Assembly (NCBI RefSeq): GCF_030316135.1 | Contig: NZ_CP128185.1 | Location: 3,596,001-3,660,000 of the forward strand | From: Aliiglaciecola sp. LCG003 | Lineage (GTDB): Bacteria > Pseudomonadota > Gammaproteobacteria > Enterobacterales > Alteromonadaceae | DNA: 64,000 bases | Reading direction: 5' to 3' | Part shown: one piece after another, positions 37,467 to 46,940 of the stretch | Layout of the letters: every line of letters begins with the position of its first letter | Position numbering within the stretch: position 1 is the first letter of the stretch | Program-made: the position numbers and the translations under genes | Notes under the pieces: generated by a model | The model's input: only the letters and a program-made list of their open reading frames with translations | The model's database searches: none | Told to the model about the DNA's origin: nothing

Positions 37467-39230
37467 ATGCCTCAATATCAAGCTCCACTTACCGACATGC
37501 AATTCCTTCTGCATGACTGGCTGAAATTAGATCAACACTATCTCAATCTTGGTTTGCAAGACTTTGACCAAGAGCTCGTCAACGAAGTTTTGAGTCAAGG
37601 CGCTAAATTTGCCGAGCAAGTATTGGCTCCATTAAACCGGGAAGGAGACGAGCAAAGCTGCAAACTTGAAAATGGCAAAGTCACTACCCCTGACGGATTC
37701 GCTGCTGCCTACCAAGAGTATGTTGCCAATGGTTGGAACGCGATGCTTGGTAGTGCTGAATATGATGGTCAAGATCTACCCTATTCAATGGCTATTCCCG
37801 TTCACGAGATGATCAATGCCGCGAATATCAGTTGGCGACTCATCACTATGCTGACAGAAAGCGCAGTACTGGCAATCAATAAACACGGTAGCCAAAGTTT
37901 AAAAGACACTTATTTAGCCAAACTAATCTCCGGTGAATGGACGGGTACTATGTGTCTAACCGAGCCGCATGCCGGTACAGACTTAAGCCTGCTTTCCACT
38001 AAAGCAGCACCACTAGATAACGGTGCCTACTCTATCACCGGCAGTAAAATCTTTATCTCCGGTGGCGATCAGGATTGGACAGATAATATTTTGCATTTGG
38101 TATTAGCCCGCCTGCCTGATGCCCCCGAAGGCGTTAGAGGAATAAGTTTGTTTCTCGTACCCAAAATATTAGTGGATGAAAACGGACAACTCACCGATAG
38201 CAATAGCCTTTCGGTCGGAAGTCTCGAGAAAAAAATGGGCATAAAAGCCTGCCCGACCTGTGTGATGAACTTCGATCAAGCACAAGGGTATTTAGTCGGC
38301 GCGCCGCACAAAGGTTTAGCCTGTATGTTTACCATGATGAACGATGCGCGTTTCCAAGTGGGTTTACAAGGTCTTGGCATTGCTGAGGCAGCTTTTCAAG
38401 GTGCATTGTCCTACGCGCGAGAGCGATTACAATCTCGTGCCCCACAAGGTATCCAAAACCCTGAAGGTAAAGCCGACCCCATTATCGCTCAACCTGATGT
38501 GCGCAAAATGTTGCTCACGCAAAAATCACTGACCGAGGGAAGCCGCGCATTGGCTTTGCTATATGCGACCCAAATGGATATTGAGAAGAACTCTCAAGAC
38601 GATGAAACAAGACAAGATGCCGCCGCGGTACTGGCCTTTCTGACGCCTATAGCAAAAGGTTTTATGACTGATATGGGCCAAGAAGTCAGTCAACTTGGTG
38701 TTCAAGTTTACGGTGGCCATGGTTTTATTCGCGAATGGGGCATGGAGCAATTAATGCGAGACAGTCGCATTACCCAATTATACGAAGGTACAAATGGTAT
38801 TCAAGCCGCAGACCTAGTTGGTCGCAAGCTATCCAGAGATAACGGCAAGATGTTAGCGGCTACTAAGTCTGTTTTCGATAATTTAATCAGCGACATTCAA
38901 GACGCTACGGCCAAGCAACAGGCTCAAGAACTATTAGCTGAATGGCATCAACTTTCTGAGCAAATCAAATCGCAGCCAGCGGTCGATTTAGCCGGAGCGG
39001 CCTATGATTACATGAATTATAGTGCGTATTGCTTGCTTGGAGTTTTGTGGTTCAGTATGGCTGACAGTGCTCAACGCAGTGACAATAAGAGCATCGCTAG
39101 TGGTAAGTCGGCTACCAAGAACTTTTATATTAAACGTATGCTACCCAGAAAAGAAACCTTCAAATGCAATCTGCTAAACGATGCTAGCGACTTAGTAGAT
39201 GTTGCCGATAGCGACTTTGATTATCAGTAG
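37467..39230 (+). CDS. Acyl-CoA dehydrogenase, long (C-terminally extended) type
   Basis: This 587-residue FAD enzyme of fatty-acid beta-oxidation has FAD/substrate motifs CLTEPHAGTDLS, ITGSKIFISGGD and DARFQVGLQGLGIAEAA. The C-terminal YEGTNGIQAADLVGRKL contains the catalytic-type Glu of the family. The ~130-residue C-terminal extension is that of the long bacterial acyl-CoA dehydrogenases. Chain-length preference is not known. The FadR-like operator upstream supports a role in fatty-acid degradation. It has its own terminator. Confidence 0.93.
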   Translation: MPQYQAPLTDMQFLLHDWLKLDQHYLNLGLQDFDQELVNEVLSQGAKFAEQVLAPLNREGDEQSCKLENGKVTTPDGFAAAYQEYVANGWNAMLGSAEYDGQDLPYSMAIPVHEMINAANISWRLITMLTESAVLAINKHGSQSLKDTYLAKLISGEWTGTMCLTEPHAGTDLSLLSTKAAPLDNGAYSITGSKIFISGGDQDWTDNILHLVLARLPDAPEGVRGISLFLVPKILVDENGQLTDSNSLSVGSLEKKMGIKACPTCVMNFDQAQGYLVGAPHKGLACMFTMMNDARFQVGLQGLGIAEAAFQGALSYARERLQSRAPQGIQNPEGKADPIIAQPDVRKMLLTQKSLTEGSRALALLYATQMDIEKNSQDDETRQDAAAVLAFLTPIAKGFMTDMGQEVSQLGVQVYGGHGFIREWGMEQLMRDSRITQLYEGTNGIQAADLVGRKLSRDNGKMLAATKSVFDNLISDIQDATAKQQAQELLAEWHQLSEQIKSQPAVDLAGAAYDYMNYSAYCLLGVLWFSMADSAQRSDNKSIASGKSATKNFYIKRMLPRKETFKCNLLNDASDLVDVADSDFDYQ

Positions 39231-39292
39231 AGAATTGTAATTTAACTGCGCGTTATAAGCAGACTTTTATAAACACGCTTTGTAAAAGATAT

Positions 39293-39327
39293 AAAAAAAC
39301 CGGTGAAGGTAACCTCACCGGTTTTTT
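39293..39327. terminator. Bidirectional terminator between acyl-CoA dehydrogenase and nuclease genes
   Basis: An ACCGGTGA/TCACCGGT stem is flanked by A- and T-runs, lying between convergent 3' ends. Confidence 0.9.
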
Positions 39328-39346
39328 ATTGATTGGCTAGGATCAT

Positions 39347-42300
39347 TTATCCACGAGTTGAACAGGCTCTACGAGTACAGAATGCGCGTAGCGCTGAAAC
39401 ATCTCTAGCGTTTAGCATTCCATCATTGTTGTAGTCATGTTGCTCAAGGGTAGCTTGACCATTGCGGATCATAACCATTAAGGCTCTAAGGTCCGCTGAA
39501 TCCACATCGTTATCACCATCTAAGTCACCAACCATTTGAGCGGCTGCTAAGTCAAAGCTGATCATCACTGGATCATGATCTGATACTCTAAATGCATCTG
39601 GCGCATAAAAATCATTCAATTGCGCTGCAGATTTATTTTCTACATTGTAATCAAGCACTCTAGGCTCATCAGAGTTGATATGCCACTCAATGGCATCAAC
39701 TGTCTGCTCAAGCAGTGCGCTATTTGCCAATGCGTGATCCAAGTAACCAAACTCGCCTTGATAGGTGTAAGAATAGGCGTCAGCACCTTGGAAGGTTTCA
39801 ATTAAGTTAACGAAACCATCAGTTTCAAGAGCTGCAATTGGATCTTCTTTAGCGTAAGCATTCAAATCACCAATGATTAACACATTTTCTTGGTCAGCAA
39901 ATGCTGGATTGGTTGATAACCAAGCAGTCAACGTTTGCGACTGACTAACGCGGCGTTCGTTATAGCACGACTGACCGTCATTTTGGTCCGCGTTGCCATT
40001 TGATGCGCCACCACAGCCTTTCGACTTAAAGTGATTAACGACTACCGTAATTTCTGCGCCATTATCAATGGCAAATGTTTGCGCCACGGGTGGACGATTG
40101 AAAATACCATCGAAGTTAAGTTGAACATCACCCACAAGAGATACCACAGTTGGCTTATAAAGAAGTCCAACCGCTATGGCATCTGTCCCAATTGGGCCAG
40201 TATGAGCAACAAAGGCGTACGTACCTTGACCCGCTTGAGCATTCAAACGATCGGTTAATTCAGCAATCATACTGGTTGCATCAAAACCGTCGTTTTCGAT
40301 TTCCATCAAACCCACAATGTCAGCGTCCATTGCCGCAATAGCGGTTACCGTTTTTGCAACTTGGCGTTCATACTCAAGCAACGAATCGGCACCACGAGAG
40401 GTTGGGAAACCTGAGCCTTGGCCGTCACCGTTGAACAAGTTCAACACATTTAAACTCGCAACAGTTAGGTTACCGCGGTTGATATCCGGTTGTGCTTCTC
40501 GTGCATTACTTTGCACTATCGTTGGGTATTGCGTTGGAATAACACGATAATTACCAAAGCTATAATCCATAATTCCGACCAAGCTACTCACAGTGTCACC
40601 AGTGCGCAACGAGTTGCTGGCCGATAGACCGCTGGTAGGATAGATAACATTTTCTGGGTTGGTGCCATTGACTCCATCATCCAAAATAACCCTATTTAAT
40701 GCATTTTCTTCCGCTAAAGCCAAAGCTTGTGGCGAAAGTGGAGCATAGACATTAGTCGGGATAAAGATTCGTCCAGAAGACAGTGTCACTTCACCGTACT
40801 GACCAAGACTATAATTGTCACTTACGGTTAATGAGGCTTCGTTTGTAACTAACATACCTTCAAGTGACTCAAGCTGGTCCGCGCTTGATAATGGCAAGCT
40901 AAAGGTTGTTGCAACAACACTGCCCACACCACAATCAAGAGGCGCTTGGCCTACTTCAATTTGCGTTTTACCAAATGCTTCAGATACGCTGCCCACGACT
41001 CGAACCACAGAGCCTGCAGCAGGTAACTCACTGTCACCGGTGAAGTAGACAAATAAACCTTCAGAAGTCAAAGGATCAGCATCTTGGTCAGCTTGTTCTT
41101 CTTGTATAAAGAAACCATTTAGTGCTGCAAAGCTTGCTGTGACAACCGCTTCAACAACATGTTGCTCAGACAACAAAGGGGAAGCTTCGCCAGACCCTTG
41201 AATCTCATGGATAAAGGTAGCCGCATCGGTACATACACCCAGCTCCAGATCCAGATCACCCGGGTCACCGCCATTGTCGCCGCCACCTAGGCTGTGAGAG
41301 CCGATAAAGCTAAAGGTATTATTTGGATGTCCATCCCATTCGTTAGCAGGATCGAAGGCATCATCAACAATAGTATCGCCAGCGGTAATCGAGGCCATTC
41401 TGACTAAAGTATGATCTTTAGTGGTAACGTCACCCGTACCCCACGCAGCACCAGGATCAGTACCGACTTGACCGAGGGAGTCGATAACCTCATCGCCTTT
41501 GAACAACACATAGGCATCATCGCCATTATGGCTAATAGTGCCGGAAAGCAGATCAGCTTGTGCGAGTATCGCTGGGTCAGCATCAGGATTAGCCGCAACA
41601 TATACATCTTGTCCTGCAAGGGTGCCAGTTAATGCTAAGAATGCTGGAGAAGTAGAACCATTAGAGTAACGGGCAAGGCGGTAACCTTCCGCAGCCAAGT
41701 CAACACTCATGCCTGAAGGGTTATAAATTTCAATTGCTTTATTAAAGCTTGAACCTTCGATGTACTCAGAGATAAATAACTCACGAGGTAGAACCGTATG
41801 CTGGCCCAAATCATCGGAATTATTATTACCGGTGCCTGTCCATTGAACTGACGGATCAAAGTCGTCATCAGCGATCACATCGCCAGAATATACATCCGGG
41901 TTTCTAATTAAAGTATTATTAGCAGTGCGGTTTGGATCCACACCCCAAGCTGTACCCGGATCTTCTCCTACTTTACCAAAGGAGTCGATAATCACGCCAT
42001 CGGCAGTTAAGGTATAAGCATCATCACCGTTATGGCTAATCCCGCCAGAGATCTGGTCAGATTTGGCCAATATATCAGCATTAGCTCTACCCTCTGCGAT
42101 AACATAAGTACCGTTGGCTGGAATGACACCCTCTAGATTGATAGCAGCACCTGAGGTTGAACCATTTGAGAAACGATTTAACTGGTAGTTGCCAGCGGCC
42201 AAATCAATTGCATTTGCAGTAGGGTTGTAAAGTTCAATGGCTTTATTGTAGCTGCTACCTTCAATATACTCAGAGATAAAAATCGCCCCGGTGGTAACAG

Positions 42301-43768
42301 GGGGATCTTGCGGATCAACTGGGTCCTCTGGGTCAATAGGATCTTCTGGATCGACTGGATCTTCAGGATCTACCTGATCACAGGTCTGAGCATCAAACAA
42401 AATATCAGCCCATTCTGGATGATCCACAAAGGGATTACGGTTACCTTGATACTCATAGATAGTATCATTGCGCAAACGCTCTGCTTCATTGACAGGATCG
42501 CCATTGTGCCAAGCTATCAATGTACATAAGCGACCCAGTTTCGCTTCACCCACTGAAGTGAGACGGTCAACCAATTGAAGGTCAGGAGTCGAATCATTGC
42601 CAAAGCCTTGATAACGGGTATCCATATAAAAAGCCATCCGTGCAACATCACCTTTTACAAGGTCACGAGGCTCGAAAGAATCATCATCATAGCGATTTTC
42701 AGACGCTTCTGGTAAAGGATTTTCACTGTTGTCAAAATCTAGATTACCGCGAGAAGAGTTAACTGAAATATCAGTAGGACGTAAATGATGAATATCAGAG
42801 TAAGCTTCTAAACTGCTACTGCTGAAACCGTGACTTTTAGGCCAAGTGTGCTCGCGATTCCAATTATCAGGGTTGGTACTTTGAGAGCCACTACCATTAG
42901 ATAACTTGGGAATAGAAATTCCTCTGTAAAGTAGAATCACATTGTCAGTATTATTTGGATCTTCATCTGTTTCGGTCAGTGCAGTCCATACTTCTGAATA
43001 AGTCAGTACTTTATGATCTTGGGTGATAACGGCATTGATCGTGTCTTTAATCACATTGGCCGGGCTAGAATTATCTAGTTCTGTTAGCACAGCAGCATAA
43101 TATTCGCTATCAACAAATACAGCAGCATCTTTAATTTTTTGCAAGTCAGGACAATTAAAGCATACGCCTTCTAAGCTTCCATCATCATCGTCGCTACCGC
43201 CAGTGGTAACTAAGACGTCATCCAAGCGATAATATTCACCGCCTGCATTATTTTTCATGGTCACTGTAATGACTAACTCAGAGCCCAGAGCAACGTCTTG
43301 AATAATAGTGGCAGAAGCCCAGACATCATCAATCAGTGTATGGGAATCACTGCCTGAGGCATTCCAGTTGGTGATTAAGGTTGGCGCACCGCCATCTATT
43401 GAATAAGCGACGTCAAAATAATCGGTGTTTTCGTGAGAGCCCGTTCCTGCAGCCAGCAAACTAAAAGACACATTGGTTTTATCTGCAATATTGATGGGCT
43501 CAGAAATCCAAACTGCATCGCCATCAAGATCGCGACCAACCATAGCACCGTTTTCAACGCGAAAATAATCTGTATCCGCGGTCAAGGATGCGCTAGATAC
43601 ATCAATTGTCCACTTGGTAATACCCGCCATATCTATTGTGGTGTTGGTGGCACCTTTGAGATTATAAGCTGGATTGTTGAAGTCTTCCGCCCATATGGTT
43701 TCTCCATATGCTAGGGTTGCCATCGAAGCACAACAAAGTGCTGCAATAGCAGTGAGTTTGGTTTTCAT
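39347..43768 (-). CDS. Giant secreted double nuclease: endonuclease I + ExeM/NucH-type EEP nuclease
   Basis: The 1473-residue product starts at MKTKLTAIAALCC (43768). AGGAG lies 7 bases upstream, and a longer frame starting at 43873 would begin inside the PhoB box. Approximate order by residue: signal peptide to 21; jelly-roll-like N-domain 25-190; endonuclease I domain 203-459 (NREHTWPKSHGF; DIHHLRPTD); acidic Pro linker of DPEDPVDPEDP repeats 461-485; two lamin-tail domains near 494 and 659 (FISEYIEGSS.NKAIE); OB-fold region 838-1010; endonuclease/exonuclease/phosphatase domain 1089-1402 (GLMEIEND; VNHFKSKGC; IGDLNAY; SDHDPVM); and a tail of two dockerin-like EF-hand repeats (DLDGDNDVDSADL; YNNDGMLNARDV). 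Two unrelated nuclease folds in one chain suggest breakdown of extracellular DNA. Confidence 0.9.
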   Translation of the reverse strand: MKTKLTAIAALCCASMATLAYGETIWAEDFNNPAYNLKGATNTTIDMAGITKWTIDVSSASLTADTDYFRVENGAMVGRDLDGDAVWISEPINIADKTNVSFSLLAAGTGSHENTDYFDVAYSIDGGAPTLITNWNASGSDSHTLIDDVWASATIIQDVALGSELVITVTMKNNAGGEYYRLDDVLVTTGGSDDDDGSLEGVCFNCPDLQKIKDAAVFVDSEYYAAVLTELDNSSPANVIKDTINAVITQDHKVLTYSEVWTALTETDEDPNNTDNVILLYRGISIPKLSNGSGSQSTNPDNWNREHTWPKSHGFSSSSLEAYSDIHHLRPTDISVNSSRGNLDFDNSENPLPEASENRYDDDSFEPRDLVKGDVARMAFYMDTRYQGFGNDSTPDLQLVDRLTSVGEAKLGRLCTLIAWHNGDPVNEAERLRNDTIYEYQGNRNPFVDHPEWADILFDAQTCDQVDPEDPVDPEDPIDPEDPVDPQDPPVTTGAIFISEYIEGSSYNKAIELYNPTANAIDLAAGNYQLNRFSNGSTSGAAINLEGVIPANGTYVIAEGRANADILAKSDQISGGISHNGDDAYTLTADGVIIDSFGKVGEDPGTAWGVDPNRTANNTLIRNPDVYSGDVIADDDFDPSVQWTGTGNNNSDDLGQHTVLPRELFISEYIEGSSFNKAIEIYNPSGMSVDLAAEGYRLARYSNGSTSPAFLALTGTLAGQDVYVAANPDADPAILAQADLLSGTISHNGDDAYVLFKGDEVIDSLGQVGTDPGAAWGTGDVTTKDHTLVRMASITAGDTIVDDAFDPANEWDGHPNNTFSFIGSHSLGGGDNGGDPGDLDLELGVCTDAATFIHEIQGSGEASPLLSEQHVVEAVVTASFAALNGFFIQEEQADQDADPLTSEGLFVYFTGDSELPAAGSVVRVVGSVSEAFGKTQIEVGQAPLDCGVGSVVATTFSLPLSSADQLESLEGMLVTNEASLTVSDNYSLGQYGEVTLSSGRIFIPTNVYAPLSPQALALAEENALNRVILDDGVNGTNPENVIYPTSGLSASNSLRTGDTVSSLVGIMDYSFGNYRVIPTQYPTIVQSNAREAQPDINRGNLTVASLNVLNLFNGDGQGSGFPTSRGADSLLEYERQVAKTVTAIAAMDADIVGLMEIENDGFDATSMIAELTDRLNAQAGQGTYAFVAHTGPIGTDAIAVGLLYKPTVVSLVGDVQLNFDGIFNRPPVAQTFAIDNGAEITVVVNHFKSKGCGGASNGNADQNDGQSCYNERRVSQSQTLTAWLSTNPAFADQENVLIIGDLNAYAKEDPIAALETDGFVNLIETFQGADAYSYTYQGEFGYLDHALANSALLEQTVDAIEWHINSDEPRVLDYNVENKSAAQLNDFYAPDAFRVSDHDPVMISFDLAAAQMVGDLDGDNDVDSADLRALMVMIRNGQATLEQHDYNNDGMLNARDVSALRAFCTRRACSTRG

Positions 43769-43855
43769 GAGATCTCCTAAATCGTGAGTACTGCAAATGC
43801 CATTTCCTGGCTTTATATTTATTATTTTAGCGTGGCCGGATGCTACGTAACTTGT

Positions 43856-43873
43856 ATGACAAATACATGACAA
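43856..43873 (-). promoter_or_regulatory. Candidate PhoB box of the nuclease gene
   Basis: On the minus strand this reads TTGTCAT GTAT TTGTCAT, two identical 7-mers at 11-base spacing, each 6 of 7 to CTGTCAT. TAGCAT follows after 10 bases as a possible -10. It is the clearest PhoB box in the window and places the nuclease under phosphate control. Confidence 0.7.
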
Positions 43874-43975
43874 CTACCGTCCTTTTTGCACTTCGATAGT
43901 CTCAGAAATAGTACAGTAATTCAACGAATTAAACGCCTACAGAGGAAGGCTGGGGAATTATATTTCACATCATTT

Positions 43976-43999
43976 AATATGAAACCATCGTTTCATATT
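43976..43999. promoter_or_regulatory. Perfect palindrome resembling a PsrA/TetR-type operator
   Basis: Arms AATATGAAAC and GTTTCATATT are separated by CATC. The core GAAAC-N4-GTTTC fits the PsrA-type consensus. It lies about 100 bases upstream of the nuclease PhoB box and downstream of the DUF3016 terminator. Its role is uncertain; without a T-run it is unlikely to be a terminator. Confidence 0.4.
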
Positions 44000-44043
44000 G
44001 ATTTATAACAATTATTTATTTTGGTAATGTTGAACAAATGGTC

Positions 44044-44075
44044 AAAAAAAAACCGCCAGGCAAAAGTGGCGGTTT
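44044..44075 (-). terminator. Terminator of the DUF3016 gene
   Basis: AAACCGCCA and TGGCGGTTT enclose an 8-base loop; on the minus strand the stem is followed by a T-run. Confidence 0.85.
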
Positions 44076-44092
44076 ATGACAGCAAATTAGCT

Positions 44093-44623
44093 TTAATTTT
44101 TTTCTAACAGTTTAGAAAATTCAGTTTTAAACCAATCCTGGAGCATATTTTTTTCATACCTTAAATTTTCATTTTTAAAGAAGGCATTATGTCTATCCAT
44201 AAAACTCATGTCTTTGAGTTTTACCTCGGCTGATTCTTGCAGGACTAAACCTTGGGCGTCTTTTAAAACATATGAAAAGTCCATGCGCGGAATATCGATG
44301 GATTTGACTACTCGCACATCATTACTAGAATGTCCGAATCCAGCGAAAGAAGCAGGCCATACTTCACCAGCCAAATCAAGATTAGTTACCTTGTAACTCA
44401 ACCCATAACCGTCGGGCAGATCTTCAGCCAATTCAATCAGGTATTCCTCCAATTGCTCTAACGTTTGTTCACGAAATTTAGTCCGACTCTGCATGGTTGG
44501 CTTTACGTCTCGATATTCAGTTGGGTTCTCCCAAATGATTTCGACTTCAGCTTTTGCATAGCTTGCGCTGGCAAATAAACTAAGCGTGGCTCCTGTTAAT
44601 AGTAACGAAATTGAAGTCTTCAT
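44093..44623 (-). CDS. DUF3016 family secreted protein
   Basis: The 176-residue product has a signal peptide (residues 1-23, ASASYAKA) and the DUF3016 body: EIIWENPTEYRDVKP near the N-terminus and VTNLDLAGEVWP in the middle. The family is of unknown function and occurs in Shewanella, Alteromonas and relatives, with a periplasmic location predicted. The gene is monocistronic with its own terminator. Confidence 0.85.
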   Translation of the reverse strand: MKTSISLLLTGATLSLFASASYAKAEVEIIWENPTEYRDVKPTMQSRTKFREQTLEQLEEYLIELAEDLPDGYGLSYKVTNLDLAGEVWPASFAGFGHSSNDVRVVKSIDIPRMDFSYVLKDAQGLVLQESAEVKLKDMSFMDRHNAFFKNENLRYEKNMLQDWFKTEFSKLLEKN

Positions 44624-44874
44624 AATGGTCCCTCTTTATTTAACAGTGTCTGCCATGGTTACCGACAAAGCATGTTTTGTTAGTGGATATCAATAATTGT
44701 AGCCTAGTTAGCTGAATTGAACATGAATGTAAATTTACCTATCTAACTGAATAGACAGTAACTACCGCGTAATTGTTCCATTGATAGCAAGGAAATGCGG
44801 AGAAAAGATTGACTGCTGGGAAGTGACAAGCCTGTCGATGTCTTTTGGCCTGTATTGTTATACCAATCCATTTG

Positions 44875-45246
44875 CTAGGACGCTTTGTTCACCGTTAGCA
44901 ATTTTGAATTATCAATAGTGTGGCACACCATCTCTAAATTAGCGCCATTGACATAGGGATTGATTTCTCTTTGTGCACAGTATCGAGTATGGAAATTTTC
45001 AAGACTTCCGGAGCTAGAGGTAATCTGCTCAATATAGTCTTTTTGAAACTCGCGCATTTGCTGGGTGTAAGGCATGAGTGAAGAGCGTAAACCCGCCAAC
45101 TGAGTTTCTTCTATCTGCAATGATATCTCAGTCATAAAATCAGATAGATTATTCTGAATATCAGCTAAAAAATACTGCACAAACGAAGACCTTAGCAACA
45201 TGACTAATAATATTATCTCCGAGAAAATGAAAAAGTACCTTAACAT
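44875..45246 (-). CDS. Hypothetical protein with one membrane segment
   Basis: I do not recognise this 123-residue protein. It has one N-terminal hydrophobic segment (about residues 3-20) followed by a helical, probably coiled stretch (about 30-80) and a tail with two Cys (RYCAQRE and MVCHTID). The topology suggests an inner-membrane anchor with a periplasmic domain. The frame is open over its whole length, but the ribosome-binding site is not strong and there is no operon partner, so the call is moderate. Confidence 0.5.
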   Translation of the reverse strand: MLRYFFIFSEIILLVMLLRSSFVQYFLADIQNNLSDFMTEISLQIEETQLAGLRSSLMPYTQQMREFQKDYIEQITSSSGSLENFHTRYCAQREINPYVNGANLEMVCHTIDNSKLLTVNKAS

Positions 45247-45389
45247 ACACTGACTTTACTGCTTATCATGGACGCAGAATAGATCATCACAGCCAAGTAG
45301 CATAGCAAATGCTATTATTGCTGATCATACCTAAGTGATTGGGGTAATACCTGAGTAGCCAGTGGCTATCGAAATAATTCCATCTAAGT

Positions 45390-45430
45390 TTGATCCAGAT
45401 TAACAACTACTGGGCAATATATGCGATAAT
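45390..45430 (+). promoter_or_regulatory. Candidate FNR-type promoter of ccoG
   Basis: TTGATCCAGATTAA (45390-45403) matches the FNR consensus TTGAT-N4-ATCAA at 9 of 10 positions. GATAAT at 45425-45430 is a possible -10, which puts the FNR site at about -41 from the predicted start, the class II position. Oxygen control would suit a cbb3-oxidase assembly gene. Confidence 0.5.
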
Positions 45431-45509
45431 TATTGCTGTCAAAGCCAATCGGCTACAAGACATAGTCTACCCATAATGGTTTCCATCGCTGTAATATAAG
45501 GGCACATGA

Positions 45510-46940
45510 ATGAGTGAGCGCATTCCGATTAAAGACATCTCACCGGTTAAAGTCCACAAACCCGATCCCAGCCAACATGAAAATGCCTATACCCCTAGAA
45601 GTAGAATCTATGTTCGTGCGGTTGAAGGAACCCTCGAAACGTTCAGGCGATTCTTTGGATTGATTTTTTTAGGCACCTTCGCCATTTTACCCTGGCTTCA
45701 ATATAACGGTAATCAAGCCATATTATTGGATATCGGAGCGCAACGATTCAATATTTTCGGCTTAACTTTGTGGCCACAAGACCTTACCTTATTGGCTTGG
45801 ATTTTGATCATCAGTGCGTTTGCGTTATTTTTCATCACAACCTTCGCTGGACGCGTATGGTGTGGGTTCATGTGTCCGCAAACTACATGGACCTTTATTT
45901 ATATCTGGTTTGAAGAAAAGATTGAAGGCGCAAGAAACAAGCGTATCAAGCTTGATCAGCGCAAAATGGATTTTGATAAATTTTGGCGTAAAACCCTCAA
46001 ACACAGTTCTTGGATTCTGGTTGCCTTGCTTACTGCGTTATCTTTTGTCGGATATTTTACGCCCATAGATCAATTATTCATTGATTTTTTCAGCTTCAAT
46101 GCGGGATTTTGGTCCGGCTTATCAGTGATATTCTTTACCCTTTGCACTTATGGAAATGCGGGATGGATGCGCGAGATTATGTGTACCCACATTTGTCCAT
46201 ATGCTCGATTCCAGTCAGCGATGTTCGACAAAGACACTTACACTGTCGCCTACGATGCTTCTAGAGGTGAAAAAAGAGGACCTCGTTCCAGAAAAACGTC
46301 TCATGAAGCCATCCAGCAACAAGGATTGGGAGATTGCATAGATTGCAACCTTTGTGTGCAAGTTTGTCCAACCGGTATAGATATTCGCAATGGACTGCAA
46401 TATGAGTGTATCAACTGTGGAGCCTGTGTAGATGCCTGTAACGGCGTGATGGATAAGATGAATTATCCGAAAGGTTTAATTAGCTTTACCTCCGAGCACG
46501 AGCTTGCGGGAGGGACAACTAAGATAGTGCGCCCGAAACTAGTAGGTTATGCGGTTGTACTCGTGATCATGGTGTCGCTATTAGTATATGAAATCATGAG
46601 CAGAGTGCCACTAGAAGTCGATATTATTCGAGATCGTAACTCATTGTATAGAGAAACCAACGATGGTCTTATTGAAAACGTATACTCACTTAAAGTACTC
46701 AACAAATCGCAAACAGAACGTGTCTACCAAATAGAAGTACTGGGACTAAAGGGGCATAGGTATATGGGCAACAATCAAGTAAAAGTGCAAGGAGGCGAAG
46801 TGCTTAACTTAGCTGTTAGCGTCGCGATAGACCCCTATGCACTAAAAGAAACAGTGACAGAATTCAGGTTTAAAGTCTTTTCCATTGACGGCGATGAACC
46901 TGTAGAAGTCAGTGAGCCAAGTAAGTTTATTTATCAATGA
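45510..46940 (+). CDS. ccoG: Cytochrome c oxidase (cbb3) accessory protein CcoG/FixG
   Basis: The 476-residue polyferredoxin-like membrane protein has about five membrane segments and the CGFMCPQTTW and CTHICPYAR motifs. A dicluster ferredoxin region (CIDCNLCVQVCPTGIDIRNG; CINCGACVDACNGVMDKM) covers about residues 273-320, and an Ig-like C-terminal domain lies in the periplasm. CcoG is a cupric reductase for copper insertion into cbb3 oxidases. The ccoNOQP and ccoHIS genes are not in the window. srkA overlaps its 3' end by 4 bases. Confidence 0.93.
   Translation: MSERIPIKDISPVKVHKPDPSQHENAYTPRSRIYVRAVEGTLETFRRFFGLIFLGTFAILPWLQYNGNQAILLDIGAQRFNIFGLTLWPQDLTLLAWILIISAFALFFITTFAGRVWCGFMCPQTTWTFIYIWFEEKIEGARNKRIKLDQRKMDFDKFWRKTLKHSSWILVALLTALSFVGYFTPIDQLFIDFFSFNAGFWSGLSVIFFTLCTYGNAGWMREIMCTHICPYARFQSAMFDKDTYTVAYDASRGEKRGPRSRKTSHEAIQQQGLGDCIDCNLCVQVCPTGIDIRNGLQYECINCGACVDACNGVMDKMNYPKGLISFTSEHELAGGTTKIVRPKLVGYAVVLVIMVSLLVYEIMSRVPLEVDIIRDRNSLYRETNDGLIENVYSLKVLNKSQTERVYQIEVLGLKGHRYMGNNQVKVQGGEVLNLAVSVAIDPYALKETVTEFRFKVFSIDGDEPVEVSEPSKFIYQ

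Noticed and set aside
43769-43873. Longer start for the nuclease (35 extra residues)
   Set aside because: The segment has no signal peptide, lies over the PhoB box, and the ATG at 43768 has a strong ribosome-binding site.
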